Assembly (NCBI GenBank): GCA_902779125.1
Contig: CACZAC010000005.1
Coordinates: forward strand, 1-64,000
Origin: an uncultured Bacteroidales bacterium
GTDB lineage: Bacteria; Bacteroidota; Bacteroidia; Bacteroidales; Muribaculaceae
DNA length: 64,000 bases
Direction of reading: 5' to 3'
Every line of letters starts with the position of its first letter. Position 1 is the first letter of the stretch. Below the pieces are notes generated by a model. The model ran no database searches. It saw only the letters and a list, made by a program, of their open reading frames with translations, and was not told the DNA's origin. Made by a program: the position numbers and the translations under genes. This document shows, piece by piece, positions 32,274-40,217 of this stretch.

Positions 32274-33616
32274 AGCAAATTACTCAGCGCATAAAGAGGT
32301 ACGATATCGACATGGCGTCGCTCAAATTGATCCAAGGGGTCATGGTAATCAAACTGCCCGAAATTCTCAAGTGATGTCCTGACCGCTTCGTGCAATGACC
32401 GCTTGCGCATGAAAATCCAAAGGCTCTGCATGCTACCTTGCGTGTTTGCTTTAACTTCAATCGGCAATACCTTGCCGTTCCGGGCAATGAGGTAATCGAC
32501 CTCGGCACTACCGTTCCTGGTCATGTTTTGCCAATAGTGAATTTCAGGCTTCTGAAAGCAATCATGGTACTTCACCATTTCCAACCCAGCAAACATCTCG
32601 GACGCTGCACCCTTGTTCACGAAGTCCACATCCGAAGCCAACAAAATCTCAGCTGATGGAATATCTAGCATAGTTTGCATGACACCTAAGTCAAAAAACA
32701 GATATTTCACATAGCGGTTATTTTCCTCAGCGCCAAGAGGAATGCCCGTTCCGTCAGTATGTTTGACTGGCATGATCAATCCAGCAAGCGTCAACAGGTG
32801 GAGTGCATCCTTAACCAGTGAAGACCGGATATCTTTGTAGACTGAAGAATACATGAATTTCTTGCCTGCCTGTAATGCGACAGAGCGCAGAACCTGTTGT
32901 AGCAGTACCGGGGAAACCCTTTTCTTGTACTTAGAAAAATCGTCAAGATAGGTATCGATAATGTCATGATGGACATGTGATACCTCCAGATAACTATGTG
33001 TTTCAGTCCATTCCGTTACTGCCGCTGGCATACCGCCCACGAGGTAAAATGTGCGTAGTTGGTCAATCAGTTCCTTATGTGCCAAGTCAGATAGCGGCTC
33101 CACACTGGTGGCCTTACTCTTGTATTCTACAGCCAGATCAAGGTCTTGAGCCATCAGGTATTCATCAAATGAGAAGGGATACATGTAAAGCGACCTGATT
33201 CGGCCTACCCCAAACGATGGAAGTTCTTCAAGGGCAAACTCCAATAATGAACCTGCAGCAATCACATGCAGCTCGGGGTAGTCCTCCTTAAAGTAGCGTA
33301 ATGTCATGATCGCTTCTTTGCACACCTGTATCTCATCGATGAACAACAGTGTCTCGCCAGGTACAATGGGGATTGACAATGTACCACTGAGTTTTTCACA
33401 GGTTTTTTTGACATCAATATTCTCGGAAAATAATTGCTGCAGGTCTGTCTGCTTTTCCAGATTAATCTCAATATAATGCTTGAACTGTTTGCCGAACTCA
33501 CGCACTGCAGTTGATTTTCCAACCTGGCGTGCACCTCTAATCAATAATGGTTTACGCCTGGGAGCATCTTTCCATTGGATGAGCTGTTCATCTATGTGCC
33601 TCTTGAAGTATGCCAT
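32270..33616 (-). CDS. AAA+ ATPase with DUF4143 domain
   Basis: Cytoplasmic ATPase of the AAA_14/DUF4143 type, 448 residues from the ATG at 33616; the longer frame begins with a TTG at 33646 that falls in the promoter. Walker A is LLIRGARQVGKSTAVREFG, Walker B is LLFIDEIQVC, and an Arg-rich sensor region follows (AAGSLLEFAL). The C-terminal DUF4143 half (KYLFFDLGVMQTML, then NEVDYLIAR-like SAEVDYLIARNGKVLPIEVKAN) has the nuclease-like EVD-x10-12-EVK pattern. Function is poorly known, and the family is abundant and mobile in Bacteroidetes. A set of direct repeats lies over and upstream of its promoter (33658-33759). Its stop overlaps the nuclease start. Confidence 0.92.
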   Translation of the reverse strand: MAYFKRHIDEQLIQWKDAPRRKPLLIRGARQVGKSTAVREFGKQFKHYIEINLEKQTDLQQLFSENIDVKKTCEKLSGTLSIPIVPGETLLFIDEIQVCKEAIMTLRYFKEDYPELHVIAAGSLLEFALEELPSFGVGRIRSLYMYPFSFDEYLMAQDLDLAVEYKSKATSVEPLSDLAHKELIDQLRTFYLVGGMPAAVTEWTETHSYLEVSHVHHDIIDTYLDDFSKYKKRVSPVLLQQVLRSVALQAGKKFMYSSVYKDIRSSLVKDALHLLTLAGLIMPVKHTDGTGIPLGAEENNRYVKYLFFDLGVMQTMLDIPSAEILLASDVDFVNKGAASEMFAGLEMVKYHDCFQKPEIHYWQNMTRNGSAEVDYLIARNGKVLPIEVKANTQGSMQSLWIFMRKRSLHEAVRTSLENFGQFDYHDPLDQFERRHVDIVPLYALSNLL

Positions 33617-33643
33617 ATCTTTTTCGATTGTTGCTTTGAACTG

Positions 33644-33651
33644 CAAAGTTA
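33644..33651 (-). promoter_or_regulatory. predicted -7 element of ATPase gene
   Basis: TAACTTTG on the minus strand, 28 nt before the ATG at 33616. CAA (TTG on the minus strand) at 33670-33672 is 18 nt upstream, inside the first direct repeat. A second TATCTTTG lies at 33709-33716, between repeats. Confidence 0.55.
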
Positions 33652-33657
33652 GACAAA

Positions 33658-33759
33658 TTTGCTAAAATCCAAGGCAAAAAATATTAGAAATTTGCTAAAA
33701 TCCAATGCAAAGATAGAATCCAAGCCAAAAAAGTCGAAAAACTTGCTAAAATCCAAGGC
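33658..33759. repeat. direct repeats upstream of the ATPase gene
   Basis: TTTGCTAAAATCCAA occurs at 33658-33672 and 33691-33705, and CTTGCTAAAATCCAAGGC at 33742-33759. A degenerate copy (AGAATCCAAGCC) is at 33715-33726. The shared AATCCAA cores are spaced 33, 18 and 33 bases apart. The array overlaps both candidate -7 boxes. Bases 33760-33834 hold only a small imperfect hairpin (33797-33815). Confidence 0.8.
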
Positions 33760-33834
33760 GAGTTCCGCCTTCTCGGAGGACTAGCCGCTATAGACAATTG
33801 GCCATAATGGTCAATCGCTACTACTTTAGCACCT

Positions 33835-34011
33835 TTACTGGAACTTGCGGATGATGATGAAGACCACGCCCATCGATACCAACAGGGCAACAGCAAATGC
33901 GATGGTGAAACCTGTCAAATCCAGCCATCCCAACAGAAAGATGCCGATGATGATAAGGTAAACCAGCGTCTCGATAATGGCGAATAAGTAAACTGCTTTC
34001 TTTCTGTCCAT
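33835..34011 (-). CDS. 58-residue two-TM protein, truncated member of the membrane array
   Basis: Short gene found by direct reading. It starts at the ATG at 34011 (MDRKKAVYLFAIIETLVYL), has two membrane helices and ends in VVFIIIRKFQ followed by TAA. It matches only the N-terminal two-helix part of the array proteins; compare MDRTKANNLIAAVLFGVLF at the start of the 35236-35853 product. The leader (GAAGAAATC before ATG, against GAAGAGATT) and the preceding ~80 bases are also shared with that gene. It is therefore best read as the surviving 5' part of a duplicated gene, still an intact small frame. Last gene of the SPFH-led unit. Function unknown. Confidence 0.7.
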   Translation of the reverse strand: MDRKKAVYLFAIIETLVYLIIIGIFLLGWLDLTGFTIAFAVALLVSMGVVFIIIRKFQ

Positions 34012-34064
34012 GATTTCTTCGGTTTTTTATAAATGAATAGCCAATCTGGTTTCAGTGAACTGGA

Positions 34065-35189
34065 TTAATCCCTTGCCTTGCGGATGAGGATGATAAAAAT
34101 GAGCCCCGTGATGAACGTCACGACCGCCATTCCTAACGTAAGCCAAATTGCGTTAAAACGCTGGAAGGGAATTAACAACATGAATATGGCTATAATTATG
34201 GCATACACGCGAAACACCCAAGTAGCCAATTTGGCCTGTTTGAGATTGGTCATCTTGGGCCTCTTTCCCTTTTCTATGATTTCGTCGGGGCGATGGGCAC
34301 GCCATAGCATCCAGATGATGAGGATGGTGAAAAAGACCAAGCACGAGAGTCGCCTATCGTAGTTGAGGTTATTGTGATAGTAGTCCTGGGTAAAGACGCC
34401 ATTTTTCGCTCCCAGTACCCATGCCAGGACTACAAGGACGGCGACGAGTACTTCAATCATGATGCCTACGACGGTGTTCCGCGTTCTTACCTGATTGATG
34501 TTGGAACCGTCAACAACAGCGTCATGCTCGATGTTCTCAGGATTGCTCTGAGCTTTGTAGATGAGGTAGCGAAAGACGGCGATGGTGACAAGAAGAACTG
34601 CTCCGGCAATGTAGAAAATGATAGTTTGGTAGAAGAATCCTGTTGATAAATCTCCCAATGGTAGGGCATACCCAAGGACGAACAACGCAAGTTCAACGGC
34701 CAGCACGCGGCACATGAGCACTTCAAGGGCCACCTGCTTCACATGAGTATGCCTTCTTACCATTGAAAGAAATCTTGGCATGTACACAATCCACAAGACG
34801 GTAATGGCAAGGATGGTCAGTATGAACATGGTTACGGGCTCGAGGAAAAAGAAAGAGCCTTCCATCATCCAAAACCGATTGGTGACAATCGCCACTGTCC
34901 AGGCGACAGCGATAATCAGTAGTGTGAGCACTTCAAAGATGACCCCCTCACGTGCGCGCGGCACTTCGATTAAGTCCAGTTTAGGACTCTCCTCTTTCTT
35001 TTTACCAATCTTATTAATAAAGGCCACAACAATGCATATCGCTGTCATGATTGCCATGCTGCAGCAACCGAACACAAGTTCCTCGGTCTCAATGTTTTCC
35101 CTTCTAGACATGACGACCGTGTAGATGATGAAGATTGCTTCAATAATACCGATAAGAAGGAGATAGATATTTCTGTTCAGGTTTTTCAT
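34065..35189 (-). CDS. array membrane protein E (two 4-TM-type modules)
   Basis: Membrane protein of 374 residues with about ten hydrophobic helices, starting at the ATG at 35189 (two codons inside the open frame). After an N-terminal two-helix segment come two copies of a repeated module, each opening with a conserved charged turn: VPRAREGVIFEVLTLLI near residue 75 and VRTRNTVVGIMIEVLVAVL near 240. Each module also carries a mid-module K-Q-x-x-L-x5-R stretch (KQVALEVLMCRVLAVELAL; KQAKLATWVFRVYAIIIAI). The C-terminus ILIRKARD nearly equals that of the 35905-36537 product. The module recalls DUF1648/SdpI-type membrane proteins in spacing, but the typical central motif is missing. Fifth of six tandem paralogues. 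Function unknown. Confidence 0.85.
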   Translation of the reverse strand: MKNLNRNIYLLLIGIIEAIFIIYTVVMSRRENIETEELVFGCCSMAIMTAICIVVAFINKIGKKKEESPKLDLIEVPRAREGVIFEVLTLLIIAVAWTVAIVTNRFWMMEGSFFFLEPVTMFILTILAITVLWIVYMPRFLSMVRRHTHVKQVALEVLMCRVLAVELALFVLGYALPLGDLSTGFFYQTIIFYIAGAVLLVTIAVFRYLIYKAQSNPENIEHDAVVDGSNINQVRTRNTVVGIMIEVLVAVLVVLAWVLGAKNGVFTQDYYHNNLNYDRRLSCLVFFTILIIWMLWRAHRPDEIIEKGKRPKMTNLKQAKLATWVFRVYAIIIAIFMLLIPFQRFNAIWLTLGMAVVTFITGLIFIILIRKARD

Positions 35190-35235
35190 GACCAATTTTC
35201 TTTTTTAATGTGGTTAATGAAATACGAGGCCAGCC

Positions 35236-35853
35236 TCATTTGTTCTTTTTATATAAGAGTAAAAAGAGGAAGTCAATGCCCCACCAAACAACGACAAGGC
35301 CTATCAAGATGGCAATAACCAGAGTGTTCCATACTGGACGGATGCTGACGATTAGCGCCAGCAAGGCTGATGCAACCGCACCCACTCGGTTTTTTCTAAT
35401 CAGGAGCCTATACTGCTCGGCATTGGTGACGTTGCCGAATGAAGAGCCCCAAAACGGATGATAGGCCAGAATGAGGAGCGCGATGGCTGCGATGCAGCAA
35501 AATGCATAATCCCTTAGGGTAGAGTCGCCTTGCTCAAACGTGTGATCGGCAATACCGATGACCAGCGAGCAGACAAGAATCAGGGCTGTTGCCACTTCAA
35601 ATATCGTCCCCTCGCGAGTGCGCGTCACCTTAGTCTTTTTTAAAGCACGTTGTACTTTTTCTTTCTCTTTATCTTCTTCACACGTTGCAGCAGAGAGGAA
35701 ATGGTGTGTTATAGTGTATCCGCAAATGATGCTGATTCCCGAAATGATGGCAACAAGATGACTGATTCTGCCATGTATATAGAGCACGATGATCAGAAAC
35801 AATACTCCAAACAAGACGGCTGCAATCAGATTGTTAGCTTTTGTTCTGTCCAT
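35236..35853 (-). CDS. array membrane protein D (one module)
   Basis: Membrane protein of 205 residues: an N-terminal two-helix segment (MDRTKANNLIAAVLFGVLF), then a charged linker (CEEDKEKEKVQRALKK) and a single module with VTRTREGTIFEVATALILV, four further helices in all, and EQYRLLIRKNRVGAVASALL. The C-terminus is Lys/Asn rich. It is shorter than its two-module neighbours. Its leader and start resemble those of the 58-residue gene at 33835-34011. Gaps of 51 and 40 bases separate it from neighbours C and E. No catalytic motif is seen. Confidence 0.85.
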   Translation of the reverse strand: MDRTKANNLIAAVLFGVLFLIIVLYIHGRISHLVAIISGISIICGYTITHHFLSAATCEEDKEKEKVQRALKKTKVTRTREGTIFEVATALILVCSLVIGIADHTFEQGDSTLRDYAFCCIAAIALLILAYHPFWGSSFGNVTNAEQYRLLIRKNRVGAVASALLALIVSIRPVWNTLVIAILIGLVVVWWGIDFLFLLLYKKNK

Positions 35854-35904
35854 AATCTCTTCGGTTTTAGAAATTGATAACTAATGTGGTTTCACTGAAC
35901 CAGC

Positions 35905-36537
35905 TTAATCCCTTGCCCTGCGGATGAGGATGCGAAAAGCAATATAGGCTAGAAGCAATACCGCAGCCACCCCGATAACAATCCAGTTCTGCTGCCGGAG
36001 CGCAGGAAAAGAGAATACCAGCATTCCCGCCGCAAACAGAACGGCAAACAGGCGATTCATGTAAACAGCCAATTTGACCTGTTTGATATTGGTCAGGATG
36101 CCCGCGTTATTGATGCCACCAGGACTATAGGTGTCACAGAGCATGAAAATGATGGTGCAGGTGAAAAGGAGCATGCCGAACAGCGTTCTGAAGCTGAAAC
36201 TGCCATCGTCCTCGGTGAAGATGCTGTTTTTGACAGATACTGCCCATGCTATGGCCACGAGGACACCTGTGATGATTTCAATCCCGGTACTCAAGGCGGT
36301 GCGGGGCACTCTCACCTCATCAAGATGGAAGCCATCGGCGGGTTCGTTTTGCTCGCTGCTGTACTTGGCAAGCAATATGATGGCCGCGAAATTGCCGATT
36401 GCTGCGACAACAACTCCCGTGACGATGATTCCCGTCGTCGACAATCCTGCCCATCCTGCCAGCATGAGAGCCCCGATGAGGACAAGCATGCATACGACGC
36501 CCAGCAGATTGAATGCGCTATTACTACTCAGTTTCAT
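35905..36537 (-). CDS. array membrane protein C (one module)
   Basis: Membrane protein of 210 residues with about six helices. An N-terminal pair (SAFNLLGVVCMLVLIGALML; GIIVTGVVVAAIGNFAAII) is followed by the linker SSEQNEPADGFHLDEVRVPR and one module (VRVPRTALSTGIEIITGVLV, then IKQVKLAVYMNRLFAVLFAA). The tail FRILIRRARD matches protein E (FIILIRKARD). The last codons plus the 3' gap are nearly repeated at 34050-34092, evidence of tandem duplication within the array. It lies 4 bases after gene B. Confidence 0.85.
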   Translation of the reverse strand: MKLSSNSAFNLLGVVCMLVLIGALMLAGWAGLSTTGIIVTGVVVAAIGNFAAIILLAKYSSEQNEPADGFHLDEVRVPRTALSTGIEIITGVLVAIAWAVSVKNSIFTEDDGSFSFRTLFGMLLFTCTIIFMLCDTYSPGGINNAGILTNIKQVKLAVYMNRLFAVLFAAGMLVFSFPALRQQNWIVIGVAAVLLLAYIAFRILIRRARD

Positions 36538-36541
36538 AGTC

Positions 36542-37660
36542 TTATTCGTTGTTTGTAGGGTCGTTTTCTCTGCTGGATTTAATAAAGTAGTTGCTAATCG
36601 AGATGATGAGGAGCACTACGATGTAAAGGTATCCCAGCGTTTTCTCGTCCAAGTCGGGGACGATGAAAGGAAGGATGAGTGCAAATAGAGCGAGCACAAT
36701 AGCCGAAATGCGACATCGCCTGATGCTGGACAAGACTTGCTCGTCACTCTTGAAGGTGGCAGCGCCACTCATCCACGTCGGGAAATAGGCAAGGATGAGG
36801 AAACCGATGGAGAATACCGAGCACACGATGAGGTCGGCGACGGGAATATCCAGGATTCCTTTGCCCGTCAACAGGTGCTTGATGGCTGCTGCACACCACC
36901 CGCCGATGAGCATAAGCACAGTTGCCGTTTCAAAGGCTGTGCCCTCAAGAGTGCGTGCCACACGCACGTTTCCAGGATTGTATTTGTTGACCTTTGCCAT
37001 CAGGGCAGCGCTTCGCTTGTAGAGGATGTGTTGGACGGGTATCCTGAACGCAAAAAACAATCCGCACAAGAAAAAGAGAGGCCTCCATCTGTAATAGGCT
37101 TCCGGATCGGTGAAGTAGGTCAACAGAAGCGCTAACAATGCAGCAATTATTGCGGTTATATGGCCACGGTTGCCCATAGCCTCATAGGCTCCAATATATT
37201 TCGGATCGTAATCTTTCTTCTTAATGTCAGTAATATAGGATCCGAACAGGCCGAAGATGCTAATCGCCGATAGGCCAATGATTGACCAGATGCGCTGGTC
37301 CAGTGTCCATGCCCGGTAAAGGGCATAGCCGATGATACCAACAGCGATAATCTCGCACAGGGTACCGAAAAGGGTGCGCGGCAACTTGATTGTATCGTCG
37401 TCCAGTTTGCCTTCCTCAATATCTTTGACAAGCTGCTCGGCTTTTTTCTCATTCTCGGATTTTGGGAAAGTCTCAGGGAATTTCTTCTTGAGGTAATCTT
37501 CGATTACAAACCCAAGGACAAAACCAACGGCGATGACAACGTACATTATCCATTTATGGCTGAAGAGATTTAGACTAAACAGCACTGCGATAACCAAGCA
37601 CAGAAGTATAGCATAGGCATATCGCAACATCTTCATTTTTGGTTCAGTAACAGGTTTCAT
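36542..37660 (-). CDS. array membrane protein B (two modules)
   Basis: Membrane protein of 372 residues with about ten helices. Two N-terminal helices and a charged linker (FPKSENEKKAEQLVKDIEEG) precede two modules opening with IKLPRTLFGTLCEIIAVGI (about residue 96) and VRVARTLEGTAFETATVLML (about 235), each followed by further helices. The second has the EQVLSSIRRCRISAIVLAL stretch equivalent to KQxxLxxxxxR in its paralogues. It ends in an acidic tail (SSRENDPTNNE). Two bases separate it from gene A and four from gene C, so translation is coupled. No enzyme motif is seen. Confidence 0.85.
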   Translation of the reverse strand: MKPVTEPKMKMLRYAYAILLCLVIAVLFSLNLFSHKWIMYVVIAVGFVLGFVIEDYLKKKFPETFPKSENEKKAEQLVKDIEEGKLDDDTIKLPRTLFGTLCEIIAVGIIGYALYRAWTLDQRIWSIIGLSAISIFGLFGSYITDIKKKDYDPKYIGAYEAMGNRGHITAIIAALLALLLTYFTDPEAYYRWRPLFFLCGLFFAFRIPVQHILYKRSAALMAKVNKYNPGNVRVARTLEGTAFETATVLMLIGGWCAAAIKHLLTGKGILDIPVADLIVCSVFSIGFLILAYFPTWMSGAATFKSDEQVLSSIRRCRISAIVLALFALILPFIVPDLDEKTLGYLYIVVLLIISISNYFIKSSRENDPTNNE

Positions 37661-37662
37661 AA

Positions 37663-38775
37663 CTAACGGGATTTTTTGACGAGGTAGTTGAAGATAAAAT
37701 AGGTGCCTAGAAGTGTGGCAATTATGGCCACTAACAAAGTGGCGGCATCAATGATATGATGCTTAATGCCAATAGCCAGAATCAGGCTGATGATGGCGAA
37801 CTCAACGCCAAAGACACGTTCCTCCAGGACGTTCAAGCGGAATTGCCTGATGTTCTCGATGCTTTTGTCGGCTTTGGTAAACTTAACGGCCTTGGCAAGC
37901 TGGATGAAGGCGGTGTAAGCGGTCAGGAGGATGAATAGCAGCCTCGTGGAGCTGCGCATGAAGTCAGCCTTGATGGCATCTAAGGATAGCAACAGGAAAC
38001 ACATTGCCGTCAGGATGATGAAGCCTGTCACGATGTAAAAGGCCATCTCCTCCTTGTCATGGGTGACTTGAATATTGCTGGAATCAAATGCCTTGTCGGT
38101 CCCTTGCTCCGAACTTTTCGCCGATTTTTTCTTGCGGTTAAAGAACGCCTCGACAAAAAGAGCAGCAAGGATAATTACAAAAAAGTTATCCCTGATATCT
38201 GCGACGGGCGAGAGCACTGCCATGATGGCACAGATCAATGCATAGACCTGTTGTTTCTTCACCGAAAGACTGATTTGGCTCATGTCCTTTTGCTCCTCGG
38301 CATCGTGCAACATGAACGGGAAACGTGCCCCGATAAGTGCGGCTACCGAACCGATGGTCAAGATTACAGCCCCGCCGATGTGCTCCCAGTCCATCTGGTG
38401 CTTGCTCCAGAATATGCTCCACGTGGCAATGAGCAGGAGCACGGTGAGCGCTTCCATGATAACCTTTTGGGGGGAACTGTGGACCTGGACGCTGTAGATA
38501 TTCACCGGTTGAGCCGTTTCGTCCATGGCTCCTGTCGTGGTCCTGTTCTTGCGCTCTTGCAAGATGTCGTCTTCGACTTCCATTCGGCGAGTGCGGTAGG
38601 CCCACCAGTATAATGCTGCCAGGATAACCGCTGCCGCCACAATAACGGCTGCCATGCCTGCCGTGCCGAGCTGCTTTGAGAATACACCCAAAGAGGTGCC
38701 GGCAGCGATAGCCGTGCCGTAAGTCAGGACATTCCACAATAATGTCTGCTTCTTATTGTTAAACTTGGGTCTCAT
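37663..38775 (-). CDS. array membrane protein A (two modules)
   Basis: Membrane protein of 370 residues. The start is set at the ATG at 38775 (MRPKFNNKKQTLLW), since the upstream open frame to 38937 runs through the RHH gene and has no membrane-protein character; the start overlaps the RHH stop by 17 bases. Two N-terminal helices lead to modules opening with VHSSPQKVIMEALTVLLL and VTHDKEEMAFYIVTGFIIL, the most diverged of the set. The R-x-F-R-L stretch (IRQFRLNVLEERVFGVEFAI) is kept. First membrane gene of the array and closest to the regulator. Confidence 0.85.
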   Translation of the reverse strand: MRPKFNNKKQTLLWNVLTYGTAIAAGTSLGVFSKQLGTAGMAAVIVAAAVILAALYWWAYRTRRMEVEDDILQERKNRTTTGAMDETAQPVNIYSVQVHSSPQKVIMEALTVLLLIATWSIFWSKHQMDWEHIGGAVILTIGSVAALIGARFPFMLHDAEEQKDMSQISLSVKKQQVYALICAIMAVLSPVADIRDNFFVIILAALFVEAFFNRKKKSAKSSEQGTDKAFDSSNIQVTHDKEEMAFYIVTGFIILTAMCFLLLSLDAIKADFMRSSTRLLFILLTAYTAFIQLAKAVKFTKADKSIENIRQFRLNVLEERVFGVEFAIISLILAIGIKHHIIDAATLLVAIIATLLGTYFIFNYLVKKSR

Positions 38776-38971
38776 CGCTACTGTCCTCCTGGTTATCGGT
38801 TTCACTTTTCTTCTTCTTGGGCAGACGGCGGGCCTTGCGCAGAGCCTCGGTGATGATCCACTGCAACTGACCGTTGGTCGAGCGGAACTCGTCGGCTGCC
38901 CACTTCTCAATGGCATCCATCGTGTCGCTGTCGACACGCAGGATAAAACTCTTTGTGGCTTTCTTTGCCAT
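38759..38971 (-). CDS. Arc/ribbon-helix-helix DNA-binding protein
   Basis: Protein of 70 residues with a ribbon-helix-helix fold. FILRVDSDTMDAIEKWAADEF gives the DNA-contacting strand and helix A. RSTNGQLQWIITEALRKARR gives the turn and helix B, with NGQ as the Arc-type helix-capping turn. The acidic tail (SETDNQEDSSDETQV) is disordered. RHH proteins bind inverted repeats as dimers and commonly repress their own operon. The palindrome at 40078-40094 over the start site of the upstream SPFH gene is the obvious candidate site. It lies between the SPFH gene (95-base gap with a long hairpin) and the first membrane gene. Confidence 0.9.
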   Translation of the reverse strand: MAKKATKSFILRVDSDTMDAIEKWAADEFRSTNGQLQWIITEALRKARRLPKKKKSETDNQEDSSDETQV

Positions 38972-38986
38972 AGTCTGCTGGATTAA

Positions 38987-39060
38987 GTTGTCAGTTCTCA
39001 GTTGTCAGTTGTCAGATAAATACGGTTGCCGCTGAAAACTGAAAACTGAGAACTGACAAG
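38987..39060. repeat. inverted period-7 array forming a 28-bp hairpin
   Basis: The left arm is four heptads (GTTGTCA, GTTCTCA, GTTGTCA, GTTGTCA from 38987). The right arm is their inverse (TGAAAAC, TGAAAAC, TGAGAAC, TGACAAG, 39033-39060). The arms pair over about 28 bases with two mismatches around a 17-nt loop. It lies between the SPFH and RHH genes and could attenuate or protect the transcript. Confidence 0.85.
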
Positions 39061-39066
39061 GATTAG

Positions 39067-40035
39067 TTACATATTCAATGTGCCGGTATTGACGACAGGC
39101 TGGGCCTGTTCGTCGGCACAAAGGACAACCAACAGGTTGCTCACCATCGAAGCCTTCTTGTCATCGTCAAGCTCCACGATTTCCTCGCTCGAGAGTTTGT
39201 CAAGGGCCATCTTCACCATGCTCACGGCACCCTCGACGATTTTCTCGCGGGCGGTGATGATGGCGCTGGCCTGCTGGCGGCGAAGCATCACAGCGGCGAT
39301 TTCGGGAGCGTAGGCCAGATAGTTGATGCGTGCCTCGACCACCTCGATGCCGGCAAGTGACAGGCGCTCGTTGAGCCTTTCCTCGAGTTGCTCGTTGATT
39401 TCTTCGCCACCCGAGCGTAGCGTCAGTTCTTTTGTGTTCTCGTCATTGTCGTCGTAGGCATACAGTCCGGCTACTTGCCTCAAGGCTGCGTAGCTCTGCA
39501 CGCTCACGAAGTCCTCAAGGGCGCGCATCAGGCCTTTGGCGTTGCCGCTCAAAGTGCCGTCGGTCGAAGCCATCGTCTGTGAGTCTACCTCGAACAGGGC
39601 TTTGTAGGTGTCCTTCAGTCTCCACACCAGTACCAGACCGATCATCACGGGGTTGCCCACCTTGTCGTTTACCTTGATAGGCTCAGCGTCCAGGTTGCGG
39701 GCGCGCAGCGAGACTTTCTTGGTGCCGTAGAAGGGATTGATCCAGTAGAAGCCCGTGCGGGTGAATGTGCCGCTGTATTTGCCGAACCAGGTGGTCACCC
39801 TAGCGGTGTTGGGCTCAAGCATCAGGAAACCACCTAATATAATTAAGGTGCAGATGAGGAGCAGGATGCTCACGATGAGCAGTACAGTGGGCAGAGCGCC
39901 AGCATTAGGCATATCAAACAGGAGAATGCTCTGGTAAATCCCCCAAATAGCGAGAATCGGTAACAGAATGACTACAAACAGCATCAAGAAACCGTTTACT
40001 GTTACGCCTCTGAAGTTGAATTCGTTCGTTTCCAT
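39067..40035 (-). CDS. SPFH/band 7 domain protein
   Basis: Membrane-associated SPFH (stomatin/prohibitin/flotillin/HflK) protein of 322 residues, starting at the ATG at 40035 ([15 protein letters not shown]), 60 nt after the -7 box. One or two N-terminal helices (about residues 14-60) anchor it. The band-7 domain follows ([63 protein letters not shown]). A C-terminal coiled region ([42 protein letters not shown]) drives oligomers. Such proteins scaffold membrane microdomains and control proteases. It is first gene of the array unit, so it may organise the multi-TM proteins encoded after it. Confidence 0.93.
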   Translation of the reverse strand: METNEFNFRGVTVNGFLMLFVVILLPILAIWGIYQSILLFDMPNAGALPTVLLIVSILLLICTLIILGGFLMLEPNTARVTTWFGKYSGTFTRTGFYWINPFYGTKKVSLRARNLDAEPIKVNDKVGNPVMIGLVLVWRLKDTYKALFEVDSQTMASTDGTLSGNAKGLMRALEDFVSVQSYAALRQVAGLYAYDDNDENTKELTLRSGGEEINEQLEERLNERLSLAGIEVVEARINYLAYAPEIAAVMLRRQQASAIITAREKIVEGAVSMVKMALDKLSSEEIVELDDDKKASMVSNLLVVLCADEQAQPVVNTGTLNM

Positions 40036-40077
40036 AATAGATAAATATTTAAAAGTTAGTATTCGTTGTTTTAAAGT

Positions 40078-40094
40078 GATATCATTTTGATATC
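40078..40094. promoter_or_regulatory. palindromic operator candidate of the SPFH-RHH unit
   Basis: GATATCA TTT TGATATC, a perfect 17-base inverted repeat just downstream of the -7 box and covering the expected start site. It suits autorepression by the RHH protein. Confidence 0.6.
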
Positions 40095-40095
40095 G

Positions 40096-40126
40096 CAAAG
40101 ATATATTTGTGTTTTTGATTTGTCAA
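40096..40126 (-). promoter_or_regulatory. predicted promoter of the SPFH-membrane array unit
   Basis: TTG (40124-40126), 20 nt, TATCTTTG (40096-40103) on the minus strand: a full Bacteroidetes consensus. Confidence 0.8.
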
Positions 40127-40217
40127 TACTATTTCTCGAATTTAACACTTTTTTAACACTTCCGACCCCTCGTTTTTTGCATTGTCCGTTTAGTGAACAA
40201 GCACTCATAAAAGAAAA

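Noticed and set aside
33658..33759. Possible mini CRISPR array
   Set aside because: The repeats are 15-18 bases with spacings 33, 18 and 33, the intervening sequence contains promoter elements, and there are no cas genes in the window.
38776..38937. N-terminal extension of the first array membrane protein
   Set aside because: The extra 54 residues (Ser/Arg/Pro rich) are the RHH gene read in another frame; the ATG at 38775 begins the membrane-protein sequence.
38987..39060. Possible CRISPR repeat or transposon end
   Set aside because: The units are seven-base tandem heptads forming one hairpin, with no spacers, target duplication or transposase nearby.
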